64,000 nucleotides of DNA, taken from Salegentibacter sp. R32 (lineage in GTDB: Bacteria; Bacteroidota; Bacteroidia; Flavobacteriales; Flavobacteriaceae). The notes under the pieces are model-generated. The model saw only the letters and a list, made by a program, of their open reading frames with translations, had not been told where the DNA came from and ran no database searches. The stretch lies in contig NZ_RXOM01000006.1 in assembly GCF_008692195.1 (NCBI RefSeq), forward strand, positions 1 through 64,000, in the 5' to 3' direction. The translations under genes were made by a program, and so were the position numbers. Of the stretch, positions 44,467-53,402 are shown in pieces. The first letter of the stretch is position 1. Each line of letters starts with the position of its first letter.

Positions 44467-45549
44467 ATGTATTTAAAAAATCTTTCCTTAATTAATTATA
44501 AGAATTTTGAAACCGCCAATTTCGAGTTTGATACCAAAATTAATTGCTTGGTGGGTTTTAATGGCGTGGGAAAAACAAACGTTTTAGACAGCATTTATCA
44601 TTTGGCTTACGGGAAAAGTTATTTTAATCCGGTAACGAGTCAAAATATTCATCACTATGCCGATTTTTTCGTGGTTGATGGGGAGTTTGAAAAACTTGAA
44701 CGTCAAGAAAAAATTGTAGTGAGTGCCAAAAAAGGACAGAAAAAAATTATTAAAAGAAATGGGAAAGCTTACGAAAAGTTTAGTGAACATATCGGCTTGA
44801 TTCCTGTCGTCATCATTTCTCCGGCAGACCGGGACCTTATCGTTGAAGGTAGCGAAACGCGCAGAAAGTTTATGGATAGTATTATCTCTCAAAACGATAA
44901 GCGCTACCTCGATTTATTGGTGAAATACAACAAAACGCTTTCACAAAGAAATTCATTGTTGAAATATTTTGCCGCCAATCATACGTTTGATGAAGCGACT
45001 TTAAGTATTTATAATGAACAGATGAATGAAATGGGAAAAGTAATTCATCAAAAAAGAATTGAGTTTTTAGAAACCTTCAAACCCATTTTTGAAAAACGCT
45101 ATCAAAGTATTAGCAACGATAAAGAAACGGTAAATTTGAAGTATAAAAGTCAATTATTTAAGGAAGAACTTTCCGATTTATTGGCTCAAAACCTTCAAAA
45201 AGACCGGGCTTTACAATATACGAGTATAGGAACGCATAAAGATGATTTAATTTTAAAAATTGAAGGTCATCCGGTCAAAAAGTTTGGCTCGCAAGGGCAG
45301 CAAAAATCTTTTTTAATTGCTTTGAAATTGGCGCAATACGATTTTATGAAAACCCAAAGTAAAGTGAATCCCATCTTACTGCTTGATGATATTTTTGATA
45401 AATTAGACGAGAATCGTGTAGCACAAATTGTAGATTTGGTGACGAAAGACGATTTGGGTCAATTATTTATTAGTGACACGCATGCGGAACGTACCGAAAA
45501 CGTAGTAAAAGCAAATGCTGAACAATATAAAATGATAAATTTGGAATAG
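44467..45549 (+). CDS. recF: DNA replication/repair protein RecF
   Basis: A 360-residue SMC-like ATPase that loads RecA at gaps. P-loop GFNGVGKTN (about 29-37), [20 protein letters not shown], the ABC signature [16 protein letters not shown] and Walker [15 protein letters not shown], plus the D-loop His. Start at the ATG giving [15 protein letters not shown], the standard N-terminus. It precedes, after about 120 bp, a unit with the DUF721/DciA gene, a frequent companion. Confidence 0.96.
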   Translation: MYLKNLSLINYKNFETANFEFDTKINCLVGFNGVGKTNVLDSIYHLAYGKSYFNPVTSQNIHHYADFFVVDGEFEKLERQEKIVVSAKKGQKKIIKRNGKAYEKFSEHIGLIPVVIISPADRDLIVEGSETRRKFMDSIISQNDKRYLDLLVKYNKTLSQRNSLLKYFAANHTFDEATLSIYNEQMNEMGKVIHQKRIEFLETFKPIFEKRYQSISNDKETVNLKYKSQLFKEELSDLLAQNLQKDRALQYTSIGTHKDDLILKIEGHPVKKFGSQGQQKSFLIALKLAQYDFMKTQSKVNPILLLDDIFDKLDENRVAQIVDLVTKDDLGQLFISDTHAERTENVVKANAEQYKMINLE

Positions 45550-45667
45550 TATCTCTTTGGGAATCTAATCCTTGATACCATTTTACTTTTGCTAACGCAT
45601 CATTAAAATCACTTGAATTGACTTATTGACGTACTTTTTGATATACTAAAAAATGAATAACAAACCT

Positions 45668-46093
45668 ATGAAACATACACTGTTCCTTTTCTTAATTTGC
45701 TGTGGAAGTTTATTGAGCTGTCAACAAATTCAGGAAGAAGACCTTTCTCAATTAAATGGCTATTGGGAAATTAAAAAAGTAGAAAAATCTAATGGTAAAG
45801 AGCTTCAATATAAATTTAATGAAACGGTAGATTATTTGAAAATTGAAGGAGAAAAAGGCATTCGGAAAAAATTGAAACCTACGCTAGAAGGAAAATACAT
45901 TACTATTGGAGCCATTGAAACTTTTACCATTACTAAAGAAGAGGAGAAATTTGTTTTTCATTACCAAACTGAAATGGACGAATGGGAAGAAACGCTCCTA
46001 GAACTTAACGAGAATAGTTTTCAAGTAAAAAACAATCGTGATATAACCTATACTTACCAACGATTTAAAGGATATTTAGATGGCACGGAATGA
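45668..46093 (+). CDS. Small lipocalin-like lipoprotein
   Basis: 141 residues from the ATG at 45668, which gives signal LFLFLICCGSLLSC (lipobox LLSC); an ATG at 45653 adds five residues. The mature part, LNGYWEIKKVEKSNGKEL and a series of beta strands ending DITYTYQRF, fits the lipocalin-like or META-type small barrels. Ligand unknown. It overlaps the DUF721 gene by 14 bp. Confidence 0.7.
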   Translation: MKHTLFLFLICCGSLLSCQQIQEEDLSQLNGYWEIKKVEKSNGKELQYKFNETVDYLKIEGEKGIRKKLKPTLEGKYITIGAIETFTITKEEEKFVFHYQTEMDEWEETLLELNENSFQVKNNRDITYTYQRFKGYLDGTE

Positions 46094-46373
46094 TGAACAC
46101 CAGAGTTTAAGTGAAGTTTTAAAAAACTTTGTGAATGAGAATCGTTTACAAAAAGGTTTGGACCGGGTAAATGTAAAAGACATTTGGCAACAACAAATGG
46201 GCCCGGCAATTAATAAATATACCACTTCTATTCAGTTGAATAAAGATACTTTGTATGTTTCTTTAAGTTCTTCCGTGCTAAGGGAAGAGTTAAGCTACGG
46301 CAAAGAAAAAATCATCAAGATGATGAATGAAGAACTAGAAAGGGAATTGGTAAAAAAATTAGTTTTTAGGTAA
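46080..46373 (+). CDS. DUF721/DciA-like protein
   Basis: A 97-residue basic protein with SLSEVLKNFVNENRLQKGL, VKDIWQQQMGPAINKYT and VSLSSSVLREELSYGKEKI, the standard DUF721 pattern. DciA proteins of this domain load the replicative helicase DnaB in bacteria lacking DnaC. Its position downstream of recF strengthens the call. The next gene starts at once (ATG at 46374). Confidence 0.88.
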   Translation: MARNDEHQSLSEVLKNFVNENRLQKGLDRVNVKDIWQQQMGPAINKYTTSIQLNKDTLYVSLSSSVLREELSYGKEKIIKMMNEELERELVKKLVFR

Positions 46374-46946
46374 ATGAAAAAACAACTACTAGTAATACTT
46401 AGCATTTTAGCTTTTTGCTACACAAATGCACAACAATCTCAAAACAGTCAAATAAGTGTTGAAGAATCCTTAGTAGGAATTCAATTAGGAGTTATTGGGA
46501 TTTCTGGATTTTATGAAGCCAAATTAGCCAATAATTGGACAGTAAGAGGCGAAATGGGTTTACGCGGAAATTTAACCATTGTCGCAGGTGGCGATAATGA
46601 TTTTTATGTTCAACCAGAAATAGCCCTCTCACCCCGTTTTTATTATAATTTAAAAAGAAGAGTGGAAAAAGGAAAAAATATCGAAAACAATAGCGCGAAT
46701 TTTTTATCACTATATAATTCTTACCGTCCTGATTGGTTTACTGTCTTAGACGACAATGAACGAAATACAAACCAAAGTATTTCAACTACCTTTTTATGGG
46801 GGCTTAGAAGAAGCTATGGCAAACATTTTCATTTAGAATTTGCCGCAGGACTTGGTTATTACAAAGAAATTGACTTAAAACCTTATATGAAAGACGATTC
46901 TGGAGTTTACCCAGCGTTAGATTTTAGGATTGGTTATCAGTTTTAA
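46374..46946 (+). CDS. Outer-membrane beta-barrel-like protein
   Basis: A 190-residue exported protein with signal LVILSILAFCYTNAQQ, amphipathic strands and the C-terminal YPALDFRIGYQF, a typical barrel end with a terminal Phe. No family recognised. It is co-transcribed with the DUF721 gene (no gap). Small opacity-type barrels of this size are common and usually of unknown role. Confidence 0.7.
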   Translation: MKKQLLVILSILAFCYTNAQQSQNSQISVEESLVGIQLGVIGISGFYEAKLANNWTVRGEMGLRGNLTIVAGGDNDFYVQPEIALSPRFYYNLKRRVEKGKNIENNSANFLSLYNSYRPDWFTVLDDNERNTNQSISTTFLWGLRRSYGKHFHLEFAAGLGYYKEIDLKPYMKDDSGVYPALDFRIGYQF

Positions 46947-47020
46947 TTTTTTTAATCAACAAAAAAGGAGAAACTAAGTAAATAACCCCTCCCTTTATGA
47001 TTAGTAAGTTAAAAATATTA

Positions 47021-48859
47021 TTAAGCAGCAGTTGCTTTTTTACTTTCAATATAATCATTGACTAAATCTTCTAAGACATCTAACGGGACTACTCCATTAG
47101 TTAAAATTACATCGTGAAATTCCCGAACATCAAATTCCTCTCCCAGCGCTTTTTTAGCCTTCGCTCTTAAACTCAAAATTTTGATCATTCCTATTTTATA
47201 GGAAGTGGCTTGTCCCGGTAACACAATATGACGATCGACCATTTTTATACAATCACTTTCTGCATTTGGAGTGTTATCTTTATAAAATTGAATCGCCTGT
47301 TCGCGTGTCCATTTTTTAGCGTGAATACCGGTATCGACTACCAAACGGCAAGCGCGCCAAAGTTCTGCGGTTAGCCTACCAAAATCTGAATAGGGATCTT
47401 TATAGTAACCTATTTCTTTTGGTAATAATTCACTGTACAATCCCCAACCTTCAAGGTAAGCACCATAAAACAAATACTTTCTAAATTCGGGTAAACTATC
47501 TAATTCTTGCGCAATAGCAATTTGCATATGATGACCGGGAATCCCTTCGTGATAAGCCAAAGCTTCCATTTGATATTTAGAAACAGCTTTCATATCATAT
47601 AAATTCACATAATAAATTCCAGGTCGCGAACCGTCTAAAGCAGGTCGTTCATAAAAAGCAATTCCGGCACTTTTTTCACGAAAAGCTTCTACGGGTTTTA
47701 CTTTTAATTCAGCTTCGGGCAAGATGAGAAAAAGTTGATCTAATTGAGAACGCATTTCATCAATAATCGCTTTCGACTTCTTGAGATAAGCTGCCTTTCC
47801 TTTTTCATTTTGTTCATAATAAAATCGTGGATCTTCTTTCATAAACTTGAAAAAATCCTGTAAAGAACCTTCAAAGCCTACTTCTTTCATAATCGATTTC
47901 ATTTCTTGATGAATTCGATCTACTTCTTTCAATCCTACTTTATGTATTTCTTCCGCAGAAAGATTTGTGGTTGTGTATCTAGTTAATTGGTTTTGATAGT
48001 AGGCTTCTCCCTTGGGAAACTTCCAAACCCCATGATCTGTAGTGGCTCGCTGTGCTTCATCTTCTAAAGTTTCAATTATTTTAAGATAAGCTGGTTTTAC
48101 ATTTTCAATTAAAGCTTTTTTGGCTTTTGCTATCAATTCTTTCTTTTGCTGCTTCGGAATTTGAAGTTGATTTACTTTATCTGAAAAATCTTGAAGTAGA
48201 ACACTATTTTCTTTAGAATTATTAAAAGGTTTACCTGTCAATACATTTTTTGAATCTTCTATTGTTTTGGGAAACACAAATTTTGGAGGTAATATTCCAT
48301 TTTTTTCGCGGATTTGCATGGTTTTGATCACATCTTCAAAAACCTTTTGTATTCCTTGTAAACGTTCAATATAAGCTTCAGCATCAGCTACCGAGTCGAT
48401 GCGATGTTGATTAATTAAAAAAGCCGGAATATAAGTATGAATACCCCTCATTTGATTAATGGGATAATCGTAAAAACGAAATTTATAATCTTCCACTTCA
48501 TTTTCCAACCTTTTTCGCATCAAGCGATAGCTTAATTTCTCTGATTTGGAGAGTGCATTTACATTAATGCTATCTTTTAAGTAAGCTAATCTAGCCTTTG
48601 ATTTCTCTAAGTCTTCTGGATATTTGGTATGCGCAAAATTATCCCACTTACCGTAATCGGTTTTTAAACCAATTTGGGTTTGCATCATCGGGGAATCGGC
48701 TAAATCTTCTTGATAGGTTTTATCAAAAAAAGCTTGCAATTGTTCCGATTCGCGTTCTATTTCAGAAGTATTCATTTCGCTTTTTTTAGGTTGCTCTTTA
48801 CAAGAAACGAACAGCCCTAAAAAAGCGACTACTACCATTTTAGAGAAATTTAGTTTCAT
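47021..48859 (-). CDS. DUF885 family lipoprotein, predicted metallopeptidase
   Basis: A 612-residue protein with lipobox signal VVVAFLGLFVSC. DUF885 signature: ALAYHEGIPGHHMQIAIAQEL, where the HExxxxHH pattern supplies metal ligands and catalytic Glu, and GAYLEGWGLYSELLPKE downstream with another Glu. KIGMIKILSLRAKAKKALGE is a further landmark. Homology to carboxypeptidase-like proteins suggests periplasmic peptide hydrolysis; the substrate is unknown. It lies 5 bp from the CocE-like peptidase gene, so both may process peptides. Confidence 0.88.
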   Translation of the reverse strand: MKLNFSKMVVVAFLGLFVSCKEQPKKSEMNTSEIERESEQLQAFFDKTYQEDLADSPMMQTQIGLKTDYGKWDNFAHTKYPEDLEKSKARLAYLKDSINVNALSKSEKLSYRLMRKRLENEVEDYKFRFYDYPINQMRGIHTYIPAFLINQHRIDSVADAEAYIERLQGIQKVFEDVIKTMQIREKNGILPPKFVFPKTIEDSKNVLTGKPFNNSKENSVLLQDFSDKVNQLQIPKQQKKELIAKAKKALIENVKPAYLKIIETLEDEAQRATTDHGVWKFPKGEAYYQNQLTRYTTTNLSAEEIHKVGLKEVDRIHQEMKSIMKEVGFEGSLQDFFKFMKEDPRFYYEQNEKGKAAYLKKSKAIIDEMRSQLDQLFLILPEAELKVKPVEAFREKSAGIAFYERPALDGSRPGIYYVNLYDMKAVSKYQMEALAYHEGIPGHHMQIAIAQELDSLPEFRKYLFYGAYLEGWGLYSELLPKEIGYYKDPYSDFGRLTAELWRACRLVVDTGIHAKKWTREQAIQFYKDNTPNAESDCIKMVDRHIVLPGQATSYKIGMIKILSLRAKAKKALGEEFDVREFHDVILTNGVVPLDVLEDLVNDYIESKKATAA

Positions 48860-48864
48860 AAATT

Positions 48865-50721
48865 TTATTTTTCCAATACCGTAAATTCTATGGAAGAATC
48901 GCCATAAACAGTATGGGTTTGCTTTTGATAATCGTCTTTTTCAGCTTTAAAAATATTAGGTACAAACGTCTGCGGATTCAAGTTAATTAACGGAAACCAC
49001 GTACTTTGTACCTGCACTTGTATTTTATGTCCTTTTTTAAAAGTATGATAAATTCCCTGTAAAGTGAAATCTATGTCTGTTTTTTGGTTGGGAATAGTAG
49101 CCTCCGCTTTTTCAAATCCGTTTCTAAATCTCGCCGGCATCACTTCACTACGCACCATCATATGATAATTCGACATTTTTAAATGGTCTTGCATTTCTTC
49201 AGTACCTTCTGCATCTTCGGGATAAACATCTACTACTTTCACTACCCAATCGGCATCGGTTCCGGTTGTGGCAACATTGAGTTTCGCTTCAATTTCTCCA
49301 GCCATGGTAATATCTTCTGTTAATACTTCGGTTTCAAAAACCAGTACATCAGGTCTTCTAGCTGCAAAACGCTGATCGTCGGTCATATATTTTCTGGGCG
49401 TAAAGACAATCTTAATATCTTCTGAATACGGAACCGGTTTTTTAGGATCGCTAATAAATTTATTCTCGAAAGATTTAGTCGGCAGTGATTTCAGTTTTTG
49501 GTTCTCTCCTAAATAATAAGTTTTCTTCTTGGTCGCTTTGGGTGGCCAAGCTTCAAATGATGTCCATTCATGGCTTCCGGTATCAAACATCATCGCTTCC
49601 GGTAGCGGAGAATTTTTTGGTTTTCCTTCTTCTTTTAGAAAATAATTGAAGAATACCGTTTCTATATCTTTTTGGTAATTTTCAGAAAGGTCGTCACCGA
49701 AATAAATATTGCCTACCGCTTGACGCTTGGAGCTTCTTGCCCAATCACCGTGACTCCAAGGTCCGTAAACGATCGTGTTGTAATTGTTGCTATTTTCTTC
49801 GATCGCTTTATAACTTTGAAACGGACCGTATAGATCTTCAGCATCAAAAAAACCACCTACGTACATCACAGCTGTTTTAATTTTTGCATCTTTTAAATGC
49901 TGAATGAGTCCGCGGTCTTGCCAAAACTTATCATAATTAGGATGATCACTTAACTGATTCCAGAAAAAATTGTCGGGATAATATTCATCTAATTGATTGA
50001 TCGGTGTGTGATCTAAAAAAAACTGATATTGATCTTTACTCGGAAGTTTAGGGAAGGTGTACCAAGCCTCGGTGGTTGGCGCTTCGGTTTGATTGCCAAA
50101 CAAAGCCGTTGCCATAAAATAGCTGAGTAAATACGCTCCGTTATGATGAAAATCGTCGAAAAAGAAATCTGAAATACTTGCTTGTGGTGAAGCTGCTTTC
50201 AACGCTGGATGTCCTGAAAGTAAGGAGTATGACGTATAAAAACCGGGATAGGAAATTCCCCACGTTCCTACGTTACCATTGTTATTTTCAACATTATTGA
50301 TTAACCATTCGATCGTATCGTAAGTATCGCTGGCTTCATCGGTTTCTTTTTCTTTTTTATTCGAAATATACGGACGCATATTGTCGTAATTACCTTCACT
50401 CATCCAACGTCCACGAACATCTTGATAAACAATGATGTTTCCTTCTTTCATTAAAAATTCATTCGGACCTATTTTAGAACGAAATTCGCCTTCACCGTAC
50501 GGTCGTGAACTGTATGGCGTTCGTTGCATAATAATTGGATATTCTTGAGAAAGGTCTTTAGGGGAATAAATCGTGGTATGTAATTTTACACCATCACGCA
50601 TTTCAATATCAACCTCTTTCTTGGTATAATAATCTTCAACCTTATAATCGCTTTGAGCAAGTAATTGAAGGCTTAAAAATGTAAAAATCAGTAAGGAAAA
50701 ATGCTTCAAGTAGGTTTTCAT
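48865..50721 (-). CDS. CocE/NonD-family hydrolase (X-Pro peptidase / alpha-amino-acid ester hydrolase type)
   Basis: A 618-residue secreted alpha/beta-hydrolase. Signal LLIFTFLSLQLLAQ; the nucleophile Ser is in GTWGISYPGFYTSY; oxyanion region MQRTPYSSRPYG and VYQDVRGRWMSEG; the catalytic His is in YGPWSHGDWAR. The C-terminal jelly-roll domain (EIEAKLNVATTGTDADWVVK) is typical of the family. These enzymes cut acyl or dipeptidyl groups from peptides and amides. Paired with the DUF885 gene. Confidence 0.9.
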   Translation of the reverse strand: MKTYLKHFSLLIFTFLSLQLLAQSDYKVEDYYTKKEVDIEMRDGVKLHTTIYSPKDLSQEYPIIMQRTPYSSRPYGEGEFRSKIGPNEFLMKEGNIIVYQDVRGRWMSEGNYDNMRPYISNKKEKETDEASDTYDTIEWLINNVENNNGNVGTWGISYPGFYTSYSLLSGHPALKAASPQASISDFFFDDFHHNGAYLLSYFMATALFGNQTEAPTTEAWYTFPKLPSKDQYQFFLDHTPINQLDEYYPDNFFWNQLSDHPNYDKFWQDRGLIQHLKDAKIKTAVMYVGGFFDAEDLYGPFQSYKAIEENSNNYNTIVYGPWSHGDWARSSKRQAVGNIYFGDDLSENYQKDIETVFFNYFLKEEGKPKNSPLPEAMMFDTGSHEWTSFEAWPPKATKKKTYYLGENQKLKSLPTKSFENKFISDPKKPVPYSEDIKIVFTPRKYMTDDQRFAARRPDVLVFETEVLTEDITMAGEIEAKLNVATTGTDADWVVKVVDVYPEDAEGTEEMQDHLKMSNYHMMVRSEVMPARFRNGFEKAEATIPNQKTDIDFTLQGIYHTFKKGHKIQVQVQSTWFPLINLNPQTFVPNIFKAEKDDYQKQTHTVYGDSSIEFTVLEK

Positions 50722-50900
50722 TCAATATAATTTTATAGAAATGGCTTAAATATAGTACAAAATAGATTCAGAAAAAATCGCGTTGATGAAGACATACTAA
50801 TCAAAATACTGATTATCAAATCACTAAAAAAAATAATAATCCTTATTACTTTATAAATTATTACCTATTTTAGAACGGTAAAAACTATAATTTATTCATT

Positions 50901-51488
50901 ATGAAAAAATCTTTTTCGCTTTATGCTTTTTTAGTTCTTTTCTCTTTTGCCATTGTAAGTTGTGGCCCTAAAGTTACCCGCGTGAGTGAAGATACTGTCA
51001 CCGACATTAGCGGTAGGTGGAACGATACCGACTCCCGTCTTACTGCTGAAGAAATTACCAGTGAAATGATGGCTCATCCTTGGTACAACACCTATACTTC
51101 CCAAAATGGTGGTGAAGTTCCTGTGATTATCGTAGGGATGATTACCAACAAATCTCACGAACATATTGCTACCGAAACTTTTTCTAAAGACATTGAAAAA
51201 GCGATTATCAACAGTAGCAGAATGCGTTTGGTACAAGCTGGAGCGATGCGTGAAGAAATTAGAGCAGAACGTGCCGACCAGCAAAATTACTCATCAGCTT
51301 CTAGTATGAAGCAATTTGGGTTGGAGCAAGGTGCCGATTTTATGTTACAAGGAACTATTAACTCTATTGTAGATCAGTACAAAAAAGATAAAGCAGTTTA
51401 TTACCAAGTAGATTTAGAGTTGACCAATTTAGAGACCAATGAAAAGGTTTGGATTGGTGATAAAAAAATCAAGAAGCTGGTTAATTAA
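50901..51488 (+). CDS. lpoB: Penicillin-binding-protein activator LpoB-like lipoprotein
   Basis: A 195-residue lipoprotein (signal FLVLFSFAIVSC) with DISGRWNDTDSRLTAEE, VIIVGMITNKSHEHI, MREEIRAERADQQNY and GADFMLQGTINSI, matching the LpoB family. In E. coli LpoB stimulates PBP1b; here the partner is not visible. The following two genes complete a lpoB-COG3014-YcfL-like set. Confidence 0.88.
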   Translation: MKKSFSLYAFLVLFSFAIVSCGPKVTRVSEDTVTDISGRWNDTDSRLTAEEITSEMMAHPWYNTYTSQNGGEVPVIIVGMITNKSHEHIATETFSKDIEKAIINSSRMRLVQAGAMREEIRAERADQQNYSSASSMKQFGLEQGADFMLQGTINSIVDQYKKDKAVYYQVDLELTNLETNEKVWIGDKKIKKLVN

Positions 51489-51500
51489 GCGAATTTATAT

Positions 51501-52988
51501 ATGCGAATACCAACCAAAATTTGGTTTCAATTTTTTTCCGTAGGAGTTCTTATTATTGCTTTGAATTCCTGCGGAATTACTTATAATGATAGGTCTTACG
51601 AGTTTCAGAATGAAGTTTATTATCGAAATTTTGAAAGGGCTACTTCTCTAATTGAAGAAAATGAATTTCTTTCTAAAAAAAGAAACCGCTTGCTATACCT
51701 GATGGAAAAGGGCAAAGTTGAACATATGAGCGGAAATTATAAAAAAAGTAATCAACTTTTTGAAGAAGCTTATATTTTAATCGACGATAGAATTACCACG
51801 AATGCCGGACAAGCGGTAGCGGCAAAACTCACAAACCCAATGGCCGCTCCTTATCAAGGTGAAGACTTTGAAAAAGTAATGATTCATTATTATATGGCAT
51901 TGAATTACTTTCAATTGGGAATGCCGAATGAAGCTTTGGTAGAAGCTAAACGTATCAATATTAAACTCCTTGAACTCAACCAAAAATACAAGAAGAACAA
52001 AAACAAATATACTGAAGACGCTTTTGCACAAATTCTACAAGGTCTTTTATACGAAGCCACCGGCGATATCAACAATGCCTTTATCGCTTACAGAAATGCC
52101 GAAGAACTTTACGCTGAAAATAACAATTCTTATTACGGAGTTGCACTTCCCCATCAACTAAAAAAAGATTTACTTAGAACTTCTAAACAATTGGGATTTA
52201 CCCAAGAATATAATAAATACGCTAGTCAATTTAATATTCCTGAAAAAGACGTTAAAAAACAACCTGCAGAAGCAGTCATTTTTTGGGAAAACGGATTAGG
52301 TCCGGCGAAAGACCAAACTCAAATCACGGTGGCAGATGGCGCTTTTGTAGCGGTGGATGATGCTGACAATTCTATTTTTATTCCTATCCCTCCCGGAACC
52401 AATTTAGGGATTACCTCCATTGCCATTCCTAAATACATGCAACGGGAAAGTTATTACCAAGGAGCGCGATTAAAATTTAACGGCAATGAAGAAACTTTTG
52501 AATTGGTAGAAGATCTTTTTCCTATTGCCCAACAATCTTTACACGATAGAATGTTACGGGAAGCGATTGATATTGCTTTACGGATAGGAGCAAAAAAAGC
52601 TACCAGTGCAAGTCTAGGAGCGTTGGCCAAAGAACTTTTAGGAGAAGATGCTAAAGATTTAGTAAAAGTAGGCGCCGATATTGCCGGTGCTGCTACTGAA
52701 AAAGCCGATACGCGAAACTGGCAAACTTTACCGGCAACCATTAGCTATACGAGAGTTCCCTTAACTGAAAATGAAAACAATACATTCATTATTGAAAAAT
52801 ATGGTAAATCTACCGATAGAGACACCATTACTATTGAATATAAAAAAGGCTTACAACTGGTAAGTTATTTTGATGTAGGGAAAGCTACCACTAATTACGT
52901 AGAACCCAAGTTTAAAATAAAAAAGGATGAGGTTGAACAGAAAACTTCTCTCTCAACAGATTCTACTTCAACAACAAAAATCAAGTAA
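51501..52988 (+). CDS. COG3014-type lipoprotein with TPR-like repeats
   Basis: A 495-residue lipoprotein (IALNSCGITYNDRS). The N-terminal half is helical with TPR-like units (MIHYYMALNYFQLGMPNEAL, LQGLLYEATGDINNAF); the C-terminal half has the COG3014 pattern VIFWENGLGPAKDQTQITV and WQTLPATISYTRVPL. COG3014 proteins commonly neighbour lpoB and ycfL, but their role in peptidoglycan synthase control is unproven. It is 12 bp after lpoB and 2 bp before the next gene. Confidence 0.85.
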   Translation: MRIPTKIWFQFFSVGVLIIALNSCGITYNDRSYEFQNEVYYRNFERATSLIEENEFLSKKRNRLLYLMEKGKVEHMSGNYKKSNQLFEEAYILIDDRITTNAGQAVAAKLTNPMAAPYQGEDFEKVMIHYYMALNYFQLGMPNEALVEAKRINIKLLELNQKYKKNKNKYTEDAFAQILQGLLYEATGDINNAFIAYRNAEELYAENNNSYYGVALPHQLKKDLLRTSKQLGFTQEYNKYASQFNIPEKDVKKQPAEAVIFWENGLGPAKDQTQITVADGAFVAVDDADNSIFIPIPPGTNLGITSIAIPKYMQRESYYQGARLKFNGNEETFELVEDLFPIAQQSLHDRMLREAIDIALRIGAKKATSASLGALAKELLGEDAKDLVKVGADIAGAATEKADTRNWQTLPATISYTRVPLTENENNTFIIEKYGKSTDRDTITIEYKKGLQLVSYFDVGKATTNYVEPKFKIKKDEVEQKTSLSTDSTSTTKIK

Positions 52989-52990
52989 TT

Positions 52991-53383
52991 ATGAAAATAA
53001 AACTACGTGATTTAATTATGGCTGGGGCGGTTTTATTTTTAGGCTTTTTGGCTTATTCCAACTTCCAGAACCGTCCGCAAAAATGGCAAGCTACCAATTG
53101 TTATGAAAAAATTCAGTATCAACTTACCAAAGATGGTAAAAAAGGGAACCGCTACCGTTGGAAACTTCAGTTTAAAAATAATTATGACCGATTGATTACT
53201 TTTAATTACGGAATAACTGAAGATGAAGATAGTTATTTAACCAATCAGCGTAAAACATTACAGGCTCACCAAACCAGTGAACCTGTAGAAATTTATACCA
53301 ATCAGCAAAAATTTTATGTATTGGTAGACGGCTTAAGTTTTGAGGTTAGCGGCCAACCGACCGAACCTTGTGATACCGAATAA
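52991..53383 (+). CDS. YcfL-like small exported protein
   Basis: A 130-residue protein with an N-terminal hydrophobic anchor (LIMAGAVLFLGFLAYSNF) and a beta-rich domain (YRWKLQFKNNYDRLITFNYG) with two cysteines (residues about 37 and 128) that could pair. Weakly YcfL-like by size, fold and place beside lpoB and COG3014. Its stop is in an AT hairpin (53380-53402) shared with the convergent dsbD stop. Confidence 0.6.
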   Translation: MKIKLRDLIMAGAVLFLGFLAYSNFQNRPQKWQATNCYEKIQYQLTKDGKKGNRYRWKLQFKNNYDRLITFNYGITEDEDSYLTNQRKTLQAHQTSEPVEIYTNQQKFYVLVDGLSFEVSGQPTEPCDTE

Positions 53384-53402
53384 ATTTAGTTTTTAAATTT
53401 AT
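53380..53402. terminator. AT-only hairpin over two convergent stop codons
   Basis: ATAAATTTA (53380-53388), loop GTTTT, TAAATTTAT (53394-53402). The two stop codons are 2 bp apart inside it. With no GC pairs it is a weak terminator at best. Confidence 0.3.
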